DNA of 64,000 bases from Fibrobacter sp. UWB2 (GCF_002210425.1 NZ_MWQK01000004.1:62001-126000); one strand, 5' to 3'; counted from the stretch's first letter, positions 16,506 to 26,051 are shown. Notes: a model not told the origin generated them from the sequence alone. Program-made: numbers and translations.

Positions 16506-17552
16506 TTACCTTCTACGCGATGGAGGCGGAGGAGGCGCATTACGCGGACGATCGGAACGGCGCGAATTCCAACGTTTGTCCTCATCATCGTTCGAGCTAG
16601 AAGCCTGCGGCGGAGGTGGTGCCGGGCGCTTGTAATTCGGCGGTGGCGGAGGCGCCGGTCGAGAATTATTCGAAGATGCCTGAACTGAAGGCGATGATTT
16701 TCTCAAGACATTTGACTGCTGAGGAGCAGCTGTCGCAGAGCGCCAGTTGTTAGAAGGCGGCATTGGCGCAGGAGACGAAGAATGCCAGGTTCCATTGCGC
16801 GGACGCGGAGGAGGCGGATTGTTAAAACGCGGCCCCGTAGCAGGTCTTGCCCTTACACGGTGACGCGGAGGCGGTGCATAACGGTGCGGATGGCGGTAAT
16901 GCGGGCGGCGGTGTACCCAATCGTAATAGAACGGATCCCAGCCCCAGTAAACGAGACCGGCCCCAGTCCAAACGCCATTCACATAGCGCAAGCGGAAACT
17001 ACCGTCCGAAACAACGTAATAGACAACACGCGGGTCGTATTCCGGAACGTACACATATTCTTCGCGAACCGGCTGAATCGACACGTTATCATCAACCTTC
17101 ACAGCAATCTTATCATCACTATTCAAATAGCCATTCTTGTGGGCAACCTTGCGCATTCTCTGCACAGCATCCATCACATCGGCTTTTTGCATTTCGACCG
17201 CTTCGCCGAGCTGGTTTGCCCACGTCGCATATTTTGCAAGCTTGCGGAGGACATCCGGGAACGGGATAAGCGCAATCACCGACTCATCGTAATCGAGTTC
17301 GGCTCGTTCAATTGCAGCCGCCAAATCATCACCCTTCAAATGGCGATTTGCAGTTGCAAATGCAGATGCACTTGGAAGGTCTTCGCCATGCGTTGTCGCA
17401 TCCAATACGTGCACCAAGAGCGGGTCCGGATAAAGCGCAATCGTCGAAACGAGCGTATCCAGTTCCGAAGGCGTATAGCGCGTCTGGGCGTTCGCCAATC
17501 CTGCCAAAAGAAACACCAATGGCAGAACGTATTTTAACGTCTTTTTAAACAT
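16506..17552 (-). CDS. exported DUF3300 protein with Pro/His/Arg-rich tail
   Basis: Start placed at MFKKTLKY, which begins a signal peptide (cleavage near LANAQT) and has a perfect AAGGAGG site upstream; the frame is open 24 codons further. Residues about 24-170 match the DUF3300 pattern (SELDTLVSTIALYPDPLL, WANQLGEAVEMQK, MDAVQRMR, EYVYVPEYDPRVVYY). The C-terminal 150 residues are low-complexity, rich in Pro, His and Arg. Function of the family is unknown; such proteins are secreted or envelope-bound. It is convergent with nth. Confidence 0.8.
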   Translation of the reverse strand: MFKKTLKYVLPLVFLLAGLANAQTRYTPSELDTLVSTIALYPDPLLVHVLDATTHGEDLPSASAFATANRHLKGDDLAAAIERAELDYDESVIALIPFPDVLRKLAKYATWANQLGEAVEMQKADVMDAVQRMRKVAHKNGYLNSDDKIAVKVDDNVSIQPVREEYVYVPEYDPRVVYYVVSDGSFRLRYVNGVWTGAGLVYWGWDPFYYDWVHRRPHYRHPHRYAPPPRHRVRARPATGPRFNNPPPPRPRNGTWHSSSPAPMPPSNNWRSATAAPQQSNVLRKSSPSVQASSNNSRPAPPPPPNYKRPAPPPPQASSSNDDEDKRWNSRRSDRPRNAPPPPPSRRR

Positions 17553-17627
17553 AGGAACCTCCTTATCCTTAAAATACATCTTATTAGATGCCGCCGACCA
17601 CCCCTTGGTTTCAAGATTATCCAAAAA

Positions 17628-18620
17628 CTACTTTTGATTTGCCCAAATCAAGTAATCCTTGAGGCCCTCGATTTGCTTTTTATCCAACTGGAACGATGCT
17701 GTCGGATAATCCAGAAGGAGCATATCGTAAAAAACGAATTCATCCAACTTATCCGCTTCAATAACCTTAACAAGCCTTTTCAGTACGTCAACGGAATCTA
17801 CAAGAGCCTTATCGCCTATAAACGGAAGGAACCCCATCAAGCATTCCCTATACATTGCTTGAGGCATTGAATACTTTTTTGCCTTCGCCTTATACACGGG
17901 TTCATAAAACCATGCCGCTTGAACAAATGCATAATACGACCAAATCGAGTCGGCAACAATATTCACATTCCCCGTAACAGAATCCCTGGACATCCTTACC
18001 TGTGGGTTAAAAGTCCAATTCTTAATATTCAAGCCATTTAATCCGTAAATTTCCTTGCGCAACGCTTCCAATCGCGGGTTATTGCGGTTCAGGACTTTTG
18101 CAATAGAAATTTCATCAAGAGCTTTTTCCTTTTGGCCCTTGATTTTATAGACATCGGCAAGCAACCAGTGTGCGAGAAAATCCACATAGTTTGCCTCAAT
18201 CGCCTTTTTATACCAAAGTTCAGCCTTGTCCCAATTTTCTTCGATCCCGTAAGTCTGACCAATATAGGTTATAGCGCTATACAATTTCGGATCCTCTTGC
18301 AAAGCGAGCGTGTAGGCATCACGAGCCTTGGCATACTGATGGGACCCAAAATAATTTTCAGCCTTGTCGAGTAATTTTTTAGCCTCGCCCGTAGCCTTAA
18401 TCGCTTTCACATCATAGCTATCGCCCTTTTTCTCACGGTAGACCGGGTAGTTTATCAGCCGACTTCGATCAGGCACTGGAATTGGTTTTTCCAAATATTT
18501 TAACGAGTAAAGAGTTTTTGACTCTTTAATGATTTCCATCGCCTCTTGCAAAGGATTTTCATCTTTGGCAAATGAAAGCGCCACAAGCGCACATATCAAA
18601 ATCAGAATTTTACTTTTCAT
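17628..18620 (-). CDS. exported TPR-repeat protein (330 aa)
   Basis: Signal peptide MKSKILILICALVALSFAKD. Three to four tetratricopeptide-type repeats occupy about residues 85-205 (for example AENYFGSHQYAKARDAYTLA, AELWYKKAIEANY, HWLLADVYKIKGQKEKALDE), so it probably binds protein partners in the periplasm. The C-terminal 120 residues are unlike anything I recognise. AAGGA 9 bases before the ATG supports the start. It lies 75 bases upstream of the DUF3300 gene on the same strand, so co-transcription is possible. Confidence 0.75.
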   Translation of the reverse strand: MKSKILILICALVALSFAKDENPLQEAMEIIKESKTLYSLKYLEKPIPVPDRSRLINYPVYREKKGDSYDVKAIKATGEAKKLLDKAENYFGSHQYAKARDAYTLALQEDPKLYSAITYIGQTYGIEENWDKAELWYKKAIEANYVDFLAHWLLADVYKIKGQKEKALDEISIAKVLNRNNPRLEALRKEIYGLNGLNIKNWTFNPQVRMSRDSVTGNVNIVADSIWSYYAFVQAAWFYEPVYKAKAKKYSMPQAMYRECLMGFLPFIGDKALVDSVDVLKRLVKVIEADKLDEFVFYDMLLLDYPTASFQLDKKQIEGLKDYLIWANQK

Positions 18621-18675
18621 AGATCACATTCCTTCTTAGTTTAGTCTACTAAAACAAAATACAAAATAATCACAA

Positions 18676-18707
18676 TAAAACAAAAGACCCCGGCGATTAA
18701 GCCGAGG
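18676..18707 (-). terminator. rho-independent terminator of glnS
   Basis: On the minus strand CCTCGGC / GCCGGGG (one mismatch) is followed by TCTTTTGTTTT. Confidence 0.6.
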
Positions 18708-18715
18708 TACTTAAT

Positions 18716-18757
18716 GGATCCCCTACGCTTCGCTTCGAGGATGACGTCCAAGGACGT
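18716..18757. repeat. repeat family B (GGATCC...GAGGATGACG), copy 1
   Basis: Holds GGATCCCC, a CGCTTCG pair, GAGGATGACGTCC and the palindrome GACGTCCAAGGACGTC, between the glnS stop and its terminator. The same GATCC and AGGATGACG ends occur at 26001-26033. Confidence 0.5.
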
Positions 18758-18760
18758 CAA

Positions 18761-20428
18761 TTACTTTGTCGGGTTGAAGCTGTCCTTCAAACCAACAGTT
18801 CTGTTGAACACGAGGTGACCCGGCTTGGAGTCTTCGCTATCGAGGCAGAAGTAGCCCTGACGCATGAACTGGAAGCGGTCTTCGAGCTTGGCGTCGGCGA
18901 GAGCGGGTTCCACCTTGGCCTGCTTCACGACCATGGAATTCGGGTTCAGGTAATCGTGCCAATCTTCGCCTTCCGGGACCTGAGCAGGATCTTCGAGCGT
19001 GAACAAGTTATCAATGAGGCGCACTTCGGCATCCACAGCGTGTGCTGCAGAGACCCAGTGGATCGTGCCCTTGACCTTGCGGCCATCCGGAGATTCGCCA
19101 CCCTTGCTGAGCGGGTCATAGACGCAGTGGATTACCTTGACCTTGCCGTCTGCATCCTTTTCGACGCTCTTGCAAGTGACAAAGTAAGCGCCCTTGAGGC
19201 GGACTTCGCCTTCCGGCTTCAAGCGGAAGTACTTCTTCGGCGGTTCCTCCATAAAGTCGTCTGCTTCGATGTAGAGTTCACCGCTGAACGGCACCTTGCG
19301 GGTTCCTGCGTTCGGGTCGTTCGGGTTGTTCTCGACTTCGATCATTTCGACCTTGTCTGCTTCCCAGTTGTCAATCACGAGCTTGACCGGATCAATCACG
19401 GCCATCACGCGGTTAGCGGTCTGGTTCAATTCTTCGCGGATGCAGAAGTAAAGGAGGTTCACATCGACCATGGAGTCGGCCTTGGAAACACCGATGCGGC
19501 TGCAGAACTCGCGGATGGAGCTCGGGGTAAAGCCACGGCGACGGAAACCACAAACGGTCGGCATACGCGGGTCGTTCCAGCCAAGCACAGCCTTTGTCTG
19601 CACAAGTTCGAGGAGCTTCCTCTTACTCATCATCGTGTACGTGAGGTTCAAGCGAGCAAATTCAATCTGCTGCGGACGGTTCTGCAAACCAAGTTCAATG
19701 AGGAACCAGTCATAAAGCGGACGGTGGGCTTCGAACTCGAGCGTGCAGATGGAGTGCGTGATGCCTTCGATCCAGTCGCTGATCGGGTGGGCAAAGTCGT
19801 ACATCGGGTAGATGCACCACTTGTCGCCAGTGCGATGGTGCGTGCAATGCTTGATGCGGTAAATGACCGGGTCGCGCATGTTCATGTTCGGGCTTGCGAG
19901 GTCGACCTTGGCACGGAGGCACTTTTCACCGTCGGCGTACTTGCCGTCGCGCATTTCGTGGAAGAGCTTCATGTTCTCTTCGACGCTGCGGTCGCGGTAG
20001 GGGCTCGGGCGAGAAGGCTTACCGGCATCGTTGCCACGGTATTCCTGCATTTCGTCGCGAGTCAAATCTTCGACGTAAGCCTTGCCCATTTCAATCATCT
20101 TTTCGGCAAAGGCGTAAATCTGGTCGTAGTAGTCGCTTGCGAAAAATTCTTCTTTCCATTCAAAGCCGAGCCACTTCACGTCTTCGCGGATGGAATCGAC
20201 GTATTCCACATCTTCCTTGGTCGGGTTCGTGTCGTCGAAGCGGAGGTTCGTAAAGCCGCCGAACTTTTTAGCAGTGCCGAAGTTCAAGCAGATGGACTTG
20301 GCGTGTCCAATGTGAATATAGCCGTTCGGTTCGGGCGGGAAACGCGTCAGCACGTGATCGCGCTTGCCGGTCTGGAGGTCGTTAACGATAATGTCCTGAA
20401 TAAAATTCGAAGATTCGGGGATTTCCAT
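18761..20428 (-). CDS. glnS: glutaminyl-tRNA synthetase
   Basis: 555 residues, typical for bacterial GlnRS. The class I signatures are [16 protein letters not shown] (HIGH motif) and TMMSKRKL (KMSKS-like). [15 protein letters not shown], the GlnRS-specific catalytic-core segment, separates it from non-discriminating GluRS. The C-terminal half is the two-barrel anticodon-binding domain ([19 protein letters not shown]). Its presence means Gln-tRNA(Gln) is made by direct charging. AAAGGA upstream gives a good Shine-Dalgarno site. A terminator follows. The long open frame on the opposite strand is a codon-bias shadow. Confidence 0.97.
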   Translation of the reverse strand: MEIPESSNFIQDIIVNDLQTGKRDHVLTRFPPEPNGYIHIGHAKSICLNFGTAKKFGGFTNLRFDDTNPTKEDVEYVDSIREDVKWLGFEWKEEFFASDYYDQIYAFAEKMIEMGKAYVEDLTRDEMQEYRGNDAGKPSRPSPYRDRSVEENMKLFHEMRDGKYADGEKCLRAKVDLASPNMNMRDPVIYRIKHCTHHRTGDKWCIYPMYDFAHPISDWIEGITHSICTLEFEAHRPLYDWFLIELGLQNRPQQIEFARLNLTYTMMSKRKLLELVQTKAVLGWNDPRMPTVCGFRRRGFTPSSIREFCSRIGVSKADSMVDVNLLYFCIREELNQTANRVMAVIDPVKLVIDNWEADKVEMIEVENNPNDPNAGTRKVPFSGELYIEADDFMEEPPKKYFRLKPEGEVRLKGAYFVTCKSVEKDADGKVKVIHCVYDPLSKGGESPDGRKVKGTIHWVSAAHAVDAEVRLIDNLFTLEDPAQVPEGEDWHDYLNPNSMVVKQAKVEPALADAKLEDRFQFMRQGYFCLDSEDSKPGHLVFNRTVGLKDSFNPTK

Positions 20429-20471
20429 AACAGGGTCCTTTTAAAATTTTACGAGGGAAATTTAGAAAATA

Positions 20472-20499
20472 GACGAGAGACGAGAGACGAGAGACGAGA
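20472..20499. repeat. four tandem copies of a 7-base unit GACGAGA
   Basis: Four perfect head-to-tail copies between glnS and the InlB-repeat gene. Related sequence occurs in reverse at 55519-55545 and imperfectly at 15823-15833. Confidence 0.8.
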
Positions 20500-20619
20500 G
20501 GAAATAGTGGCAATATAAGGTTATAGAGCAAGTTTTTTTTAAAATACACCTCCATCAGCGTACAACTTGCAATTCCATATAAATGATGAATTTTACATCC
20601 GCTAAAACTATTTAATGAT

Positions 20620-20625
20620 TATATT
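20620..20625 (+). promoter_or_regulatory. -10-like hexamer abutting the InlB-repeat gene
   Basis: TATATT, then AAAGAT, then ATG at 20632, with no Shine-Dalgarno site. Confidence 0.45.
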
Positions 20626-20631
20626 AAAGAT

Positions 20632-23226
20632 ATGAAGTGTTTGTATTCCATGTTATTGCTGTTGTCTTTAGGGGGATTCGGCTTTGCCGCAGTAGGCGAC
20701 ACACGGACCATCACCTATAACTTGAACGGGGGTGTAAACAACCCTGCGAACCCGGATAGCTACGTTGTCGTAAAGGACACGAGTAGCGACTTTTACTCAT
20801 CCGTAATATCAGACACATGCAAGATTACACTCCTCGAGCCGATCCGCGAAGGTTCCCGGTTTCTGGGCTGGTTTAAAGAAGCTTCCACCGGTATTTTTTA
20901 CGACGCTCCCCAAAAAAGTATATCCCGTTGCAGTGGAGACCAATACACGCTAACAGCGCTTTGGGCCCCTGCAGTCAAGGAACCCCAGTTAAGTGTTGAC
21001 AGCTGTTACCAAATCACCTCCAAGGAGGAACTTTACGCCATCCCCAAACTTTCCACCTTTGCTTGCATAGAACTCCAGAACGATATCGTGGTCAATGAAA
21101 ATCTGCTGGATGCGGAAGGGAACCCAGACTCCACCCGCAATGACATCATGTACTGGCAGCCTTTTGCATTTGGCGGAATAATTGAGGGCAACGGCCACAC
21201 CATTTCGGGGCTTTATACAAAAAAACAGTATGAAGCCGGGTTTTTCTCTAAGCTTTATGAAGGCGCCGGCAAGCCCCCCGTCGTAAGGAACTTGGGTATT
21301 AAGGATTCCTATTTTGAAGGTACCCGTTATGCAGGAGGTATTGTCGGCTATATAGACCAGTCGGCGCTTCTTGTCAATGTTTTTAGCGAGGCGACGGTTG
21401 TCGCGCGCGGTAACGCCGGCGGCATTGCCGGTGCAATTATAAGCGAGGAAGACTGGTCGTGCCTTTGTGCTCCGCCTCCCTTGTCAAAGCCTGCCCTAGC
21501 AAAGCCCGAATGGCCCACTATGACCCCGAGTAACGTGACTCAGATTATCAACGCCTACAATGCGGGCCGCATTACCGGTGAATCTAGTTATAAGGACGGA
21601 GTCGGAGGTATTGTCGGGGAAGCGCAGGATTTTATCCTCGAGAACGTATTTAACGTTGGAACCATTTCTGACAGAGGCGATGCTATTTTTGGTTTCCAAA
21701 ATCTTCAAAGGTGTTTCTACGACAGTTCCCGCCACCATGTTGAAATCAAGAACGCCTACTATGCCGGCGATGCGACTGCCAAATACGGTGGATCAAAAGC
21801 GACAGCGAACGAATTCAAGGACGGGACCGTTCTAGGAAAATTGCAGGAGGGTTCCTATGGCGCCGCATGGGAACAAAACATAGGCATGGATCCGCATCCT
21901 GTTTTAAGTTCCAAAGTGAAGTATTACCTTGACTATAAACTGAACGGTGGCACGAACAGCGATAAAAACCCCAAGTATTACACAAACGATTCCGCTGTTA
22001 TTTTGGCAAGCCCCACAAAGCAGGGCGACACCTTTGAAGGATGGTTCACCGACAATCTGTATAAAGAAAGAATCGATACAATTAAGGTTGGAACAAAAAA
22101 ATACTACACCCTTTACGCCAAGTGGGAAAGCGAGTACTTTGTGACCTATGTAGCCAATGGTAGCTTAAATTTTGGAATCAATCCCTTGCGCTGGTCCGCG
22201 GATTCTGCGACCTATACATTAAAGGGACTAGAAAAAATAGGATACACTTTTGACGGCTGGTATGCCGATTCCACGTTTAAAACGCCTGTGAAGGAACTTA
22301 CACCGGATCGCCACGATGATATTACATTATACGCAAAGTGGGTGGCGAACAACTATAAAATCACTTACCATTTGAATGGCGGGGTGAATAACACCGACAA
22401 TCCGGCGACATTTAATTTTGATGTCATCACGACCTTAAAAGAACCAACTCGTGAAGGCTTTGTTTTTGTAGGCTGGTTTGATAAACTCACCTATGCTAAT
22501 GAAATAAAAGATTTCCCGCAAACGGACTACTTCAGCCGCGATTTCGACCTTTATGCACATTGGTACCCTGAACCCAAGAAACCCGCCACAAATGAAAGTG
22601 GTTGTTACATCATCTCGGATCGCAATGAGTTGTACTGGTTTGCGCTGTATACGAGCAAAAAGCTCGATAGCGCCAAAGTTACAGAAACCCACCCCTGCGC
22701 CTGGCAAAAAAACGATATTGTCGTGAACGAATCCCTCTTGGACGGGAGCGGCAATTGGGTGGACGGAATTGTACTGTGGCAGCCCATTGGTGTGCTGAGC
22801 AGAGGCGAAACGACTCCTGTTTACTATGCCAACAACCATAGTATTTCGGGACTATTCATCAACGATTATTACAGCCAAGGCGTATGGGAGGAATTCTTCT
22901 GGCCGGCGGAGAATAAAGGCACATATCCAAAATTCTTAAATAGTTGCGTCAACACAAACAATGGAACCATCTGGTCGGAAAGAATTGGAAGGAAATCGCT
23001 TCGCGCGATTTCCAAGGGACCGTCGTTCGGTGTCAAAGTCGCAGGTCGGACATTGCAAGTCTATGGCGCCAAGACAGGCGCAAAGGGAAACGTTTTCGAC
23101 ATGCAGGGCCGGGTCATTTACAATAGGCAGGTGAATGCAACCGGAAATGTTGCGTTCGAAATGCGTCGTGCCGGCAATTATCTGGTTCAAGCGGGTAATC
23201 AAGTGCACAGAATCAATGTAAAATAG
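20632..23226 (+). CDS. secreted InlB B-repeat (Listeria-Bacteroides repeat) protein
   Basis: 864 residues. The signal peptide ends GFGFAAV. At least five InlB B-type repeats can be seen, each with a Y-x-LNGG or equivalent start, a GY/GD-TF-x-GWF/Y turn and a final LYAKW (copies around residues 27-110, 430-500, 505-560, 575-640). Two copies of a second module (CYQITSKEELY with NDIVVNENLLD; CYIISDRNELY with NDIVVNESLLD) flank them, and a GLUG-like stretch (AYNAGRITG, VGGIVGEAQ) lies between. The last 75 residues (VYGAKTGAKG, VFDMQGRVIYN, GNYLVQAG) form a C-terminal sorting-type domain. Probably surface-exposed, with an adhesion-type role. Confidence 0.8.
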   Translation: MKCLYSMLLLLSLGGFGFAAVGDTRTITYNLNGGVNNPANPDSYVVVKDTSSDFYSSVISDTCKITLLEPIREGSRFLGWFKEASTGIFYDAPQKSISRCSGDQYTLTALWAPAVKEPQLSVDSCYQITSKEELYAIPKLSTFACIELQNDIVVNENLLDAEGNPDSTRNDIMYWQPFAFGGIIEGNGHTISGLYTKKQYEAGFFSKLYEGAGKPPVVRNLGIKDSYFEGTRYAGGIVGYIDQSALLVNVFSEATVVARGNAGGIAGAIISEEDWSCLCAPPPLSKPALAKPEWPTMTPSNVTQIINAYNAGRITGESSYKDGVGGIVGEAQDFILENVFNVGTISDRGDAIFGFQNLQRCFYDSSRHHVEIKNAYYAGDATAKYGGSKATANEFKDGTVLGKLQEGSYGAAWEQNIGMDPHPVLSSKVKYYLDYKLNGGTNSDKNPKYYTNDSAVILASPTKQGDTFEGWFTDNLYKERIDTIKVGTKKYYTLYAKWESEYFVTYVANGSLNFGINPLRWSADSATYTLKGLEKIGYTFDGWYADSTFKTPVKELTPDRHDDITLYAKWVANNYKITYHLNGGVNNTDNPATFNFDVITTLKEPTREGFVFVGWFDKLTYANEIKDFPQTDYFSRDFDLYAHWYPEPKKPATNESGCYIISDRNELYWFALYTSKKLDSAKVTETHPCAWQKNDIVVNESLLDGSGNWVDGIVLWQPIGVLSRGETTPVYYANNHSISGLFINDYYSQGVWEEFFWPAENKGTYPKFLNSCVNTNNGTIWSERIGRKSLRAISKGPSFGVKVAGRTLQVYGAKTGAKGNVFDMQGRVIYNRQVNATGNVAFEMRRAGNYLVQAGNQVHRINVK

Positions 23227-23255
23227 AGCCTTGATTTCTAACTTTCTCACCCGAG

Positions 23256-24194
23256 ATGGCAAATATTGGATATAGTTTTTTAATGGTACTGGCGGCATTT
23301 CTGTGGGGTTCCACATTTGTCGCCCAAATCGAAGGCAACGACGTCGGTCCGTTCGCATTCGTGTGCATGCGAAATTTCATCGCGACAGGTGTCCTTTTCG
23401 GACTGGCGAAGGTATTGGACAAATTCAACAAAAGCCCTAGAAAGCCGAAAACGAAAGAAGAAAATCGAGCTCTCTGGAAGGCGGGCCTGATTTGTGGACT
23501 TACGCTTTTCTTTGGGATGAACTTGCAACAGACGGGGCTTTTTCTCGGATGTTCCGCCGGAAAGGCGGGGTTCCTCACCGCGTGCTACATCATTTTCGTC
23601 CCGATTCTAAGCACATTTTTCGGCAAGAAGATTTCCCCCAAGATTTGGCTTTGCGTTGCCATTACGCTTGAAGGGCTTTACCTGCTCTGCATCAAAGAAG
23701 ATTTTACCATCCAGCCATCCGATATTATCCTATTGCTTTGCGCGCTCGCCTTTGCGGCTCACATTCTCGTCGTCGGAAAGTACGGCCCTTACATGGACAA
23801 TGTGAGACTTTCAGCAATACAGTTTCTCGTGGTCGCAACACTTTCCATTTTCCCGATGTTTTTCGTGGACTTGAAAGGAAATTTTGCGGGGTTTGGCACG
23901 GTGATAGACGTCTATTCGCATTTCAAGCCGTGGATTCCGCTTTTGTACGCCGCCATCCTTTCGAGCGGTGTGGCGTTCACATTGCAAATTGTCGCGCAAA
24001 ACAAATTAAGGCCCACCATAGCATCGCTATTGATGAGCCTTGAATCTGTATTTTCCGTGATTTCTGGATGGGTGATGCTCGGTGAGCGATTCACCCTTCA
24101 AGAAGGAATCGGATGCGTGCTAATGTTCACCGCCGTCATCCTGGCACAAGTCAATATAAAACGCAAAGGAGATTCCCGATTAAATCGGGAATGA
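23256..24194 (+). CDS. EamA/DMT-family transporter
   Basis: 312 residues with about ten hydrophobic helices in two EamA halves (first starting FLMVLAAFLWGSTFVAQ, second ending ASLLMSLESVFSVISGWVMLGE). The family exports metabolites such as amino acids; substrate unknown. An unusual loop of charged residues (NKSPRKPKTKEENR) follows the second helix. The last nine residues (KGDSRLNRE) and the TGA stop are encoded by palindromic repeat copy 3, so the native C-terminus has been replaced or extended. The start is taken at ATG 23256, where GAG precedes closely; it is not firmly fixed. Confidence 0.88.
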   Translation: MANIGYSFLMVLAAFLWGSTFVAQIEGNDVGPFAFVCMRNFIATGVLFGLAKVLDKFNKSPRKPKTKEENRALWKAGLICGLTLFFGMNLQQTGLFLGCSAGKAGFLTACYIIFVPILSTFFGKKISPKIWLCVAITLEGLYLLCIKEDFTIQPSDIILLLCALAFAAHILVVGKYGPYMDNVRLSAIQFLVVATLSIFPMFFVDLKGNFAGFGTVIDVYSHFKPWIPLLYAAILSSGVAFTLQIVAQNKLRPTIASLLMSLESVFSVISGWVMLGERFTLQEGIGCVLMFTAVILAQVNIKRKGDSRLNRE

Positions 24195-24199
24195 CAAAT
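24168..24199 (+). repeat. palindromic repeat family A, copy 3 (forms a gene end)
   Basis: GGAGATTCCCGAT, TAA, ATCGGGAATGACAAAT. Extends the stem by one pair relative to copies 1 and 2. Contains the TGA of the EamA gene and touches the last codon of the convergent NhaC gene. Confidence 0.8.
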
Positions 24200-25719
24200 T
24201 ATTCACCATCCTTCTTGGCACGCTTTTTAATCATCACGAGCGTACCAAAAGTCAGCAGAAAACCGAATAGCAGCGAAAGTACTGCGCTGCGTGTAAAGCC
24301 TGCGACAATGTAGGTGACAAATGAAATTGCGGCTACGACAAGCACGTACGGGATTTGCGTATTGACGTGATTCACGTGATTGCATTCTGCACCCGCACTT
24401 GCCATAATCGTCGTATCCGAAATCGGAGAGCTGTGGTCTCCGCAAACGGCACCCGCCATACAAGCCGAAATCGAGATGACCATGAGGCTATAATCCACAC
24501 CGCCAAATGCCGCTACGACAATCGGGATGAGGATGCCGAACGTGCCCCAAGAAGTTCCCGTTGCAAAAGCGAGGAAAGCAGCAATCACAAAGATAATCGC
24601 CGGCATGAAGTTCATAAACCCTGCGGCGCCGCCCTTTACAAGGCCAGCCACAAATTCCTTTGCGCCGAGCGCATCGGTCGTGCCCTTGAGTGTCCATGCC
24701 AAAGCCAAAATCAAAATTGCAGGTACCATTGCCTTGAAGCCATCCGGCAAGCAAGCCATGCTATGACTGAAGCGCAACACACGGCGGCTCATGTAGAAGC
24801 AAACGGTAAAGACAAATGCGCCAAACGAACCAATCGCAAGACCGACAGACGCATCGCTAGAAGCGAACGCATCGACAAAGCCTTTCGCCGCATCGCCTGA
24901 AGCAAAATAACCGCCCGTATAAATCATGCCAAGCACGCAGAACACAATCAAAGATGCAATTGGCATGACAAGATCCAGGACTCCGCCTTTCGTCGATGTA
25001 AAATTCATTTCTTCCAGGTTTCCGCCAACAGCGTTTGTATGCATTTCATACTTTTTCATCGGGCCGATATTCACATTCCAGATAACAACCAGAAAAAGCG
25101 TAAGGATCGTCAAGAGGGCATAAAAGTTAAACGGAATTGCCTTGATGAAAAGCGTAAGGCCATCCTCTCCTTCCACGAATCCCGAAACTGCAGCGGCCCA
25201 AGAGCTGATAGGTGCAATGATGCAAATCGGAGCGGCCGTCGAATCGATCAAGTATGCAAGCTTTTCGTGGCTCACCTTATAACGATCCGTCACCGGGCGC
25301 ATCACACTACCGACCGTGAGACAGTTGAAATAGTCATCGATAAAAATCAAGATGCCAAAGCAAACCGTTGCAATCTGCGCACCGACTTTTGACTTGATGT
25401 GCGCCTTGGCCCAGTTGCCAAACGCGGCAGAACCACCCGCTCTGTTCATGAGCGCCACCATTGCACCCAACATAACAAGGAATATGAGAATGCCCACGTT
25501 ATAAGGGTCTGCGACCTTTGCAATCAAGCCATTTTTGAAAACGGCATCGAAGAATCCCGAGCCTGTTCCTTGGCAAAGAAGAAGTCCACCGACAATGACG
25601 CCCACAAAAAGCGACGAGTAAACTTCTTTACTGACAAGGGCGAGAATAATCGCGACAAGAGCCGGCACGAGAGCCCAGAAAGTTCCATAAGCCATTATTG
25701 TATTTGTGGCCTGTTCCAT
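24199..25719 (-). CDS. NhaC-family Na+/H+ antiporter
   Basis: 506 residues, about 11-12 membrane helices. Recognisable NhaC motifs are YSSLFVGVIVGGLL, MLGAMVALMNRAGG, the conserved FIDDYFNCLTVGSVMRP and ICIIAPISSWAA, and in the second half FATGTSWGTFGILIPI and CGDHSSPISDTTIMASAGAEC. The protein exchanges sodium (or, in relatives, malate/lactate or amino acid) against protons at the inner membrane. A small gene lies three bases upstream on the same strand and is probably co-transcribed. Confidence 0.92.
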   Translation of the reverse strand: MEQATNTIMAYGTFWALVPALVAIILALVSKEVYSSLFVGVIVGGLLLCQGTGSGFFDAVFKNGLIAKVADPYNVGILIFLVMLGAMVALMNRAGGSAAFGNWAKAHIKSKVGAQIATVCFGILIFIDDYFNCLTVGSVMRPVTDRYKVSHEKLAYLIDSTAAPICIIAPISSWAAAVSGFVEGEDGLTLFIKAIPFNFYALLTILTLFLVVIWNVNIGPMKKYEMHTNAVGGNLEEMNFTSTKGGVLDLVMPIASLIVFCVLGMIYTGGYFASGDAAKGFVDAFASSDASVGLAIGSFGAFVFTVCFYMSRRVLRFSHSMACLPDGFKAMVPAILILALAWTLKGTTDALGAKEFVAGLVKGGAAGFMNFMPAIIFVIAAFLAFATGTSWGTFGILIPIVVAAFGGVDYSLMVISISACMAGAVCGDHSSPISDTTIMASAGAECNHVNHVNTQIPYVLVVAAISFVTYIVAGFTRSAVLSLLFGFLLTFGTLVMIKKRAKKDGE

Positions 25720-25722
25720 AAA

Positions 25723-25896
25723 TTACTGTTCCTCTGGATTTAAGGATTTGAGCGGATTTTTAATTCCTGCATTTTCCAATTTTTGCAAGACTTCAATAAC
25801 ATAATCAATCGCATCCAAAGAATGCGAACTCGCGTACATTCTCAAGTCAGAAAGTGCATAGATAGCCCTCTGGTTGTTCATTTCTTTTTCCGACAT
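25723..25896 (-). CDS. small soluble helical protein upstream of the antiporter (57 aa)
   Basis: Start set at MSEKEMNNQ, which has AAAGGAGAA seven bases upstream; the frame is open eight codons further. The product is two amphipathic helices (RAIYALSDLRMY, LDAIDYVIEVLQKLENAG) and an acidic tail. It is separated from the NhaC gene by three bases, so it may act with the antiporter; function unknown. Confidence 0.65.
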   Translation of the reverse strand: MSEKEMNNQRAIYALSDLRMYASSHSLDAIDYVIEVLQKLENAGIKNPLKSLNPEEQ

Positions 25897-26000
25897 AAAA
25901 TTCTCCTTTGCATTTTTCAAAAAAATACCTAAAAAATCTAATTATTGCACGAGAATAAAATGGCGTGAACGACGCAATTCATACTACTTTTAGAAATAAC

Positions 26001-26033
26001 TCGATCCTTCGGGCATTCGCCCTCAGGATGACG
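26001..26033. repeat. repeat family B, copy 2
   Basis: TCGATCCTTCGGGCATTCGC then CCTCAGGATGACG, with GGGC / GCCC and ATCCT / AGGAT inverted arms. It lies just upstream of the thiC promoter. Confidence 0.5.
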
Positions 26034-26045
26034 TTGCAAATGTTC

Positions 26046-26051
26046 TATATT
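26046..26051 (+). promoter_or_regulatory. -10-like hexamer upstream of the thiC riboswitch
   Basis: TATATT ends seven bases before the first G of the aptamer's P2 strand, predicting an RNA that starts at about 26055-26058. Confidence 0.4.

Noticed and set aside
18815-20518. 567-codon open frame antisense to glnS
   Set aside because: Same codon-bias effect; glnS is an unmistakable full-length enzyme on the minus strand.
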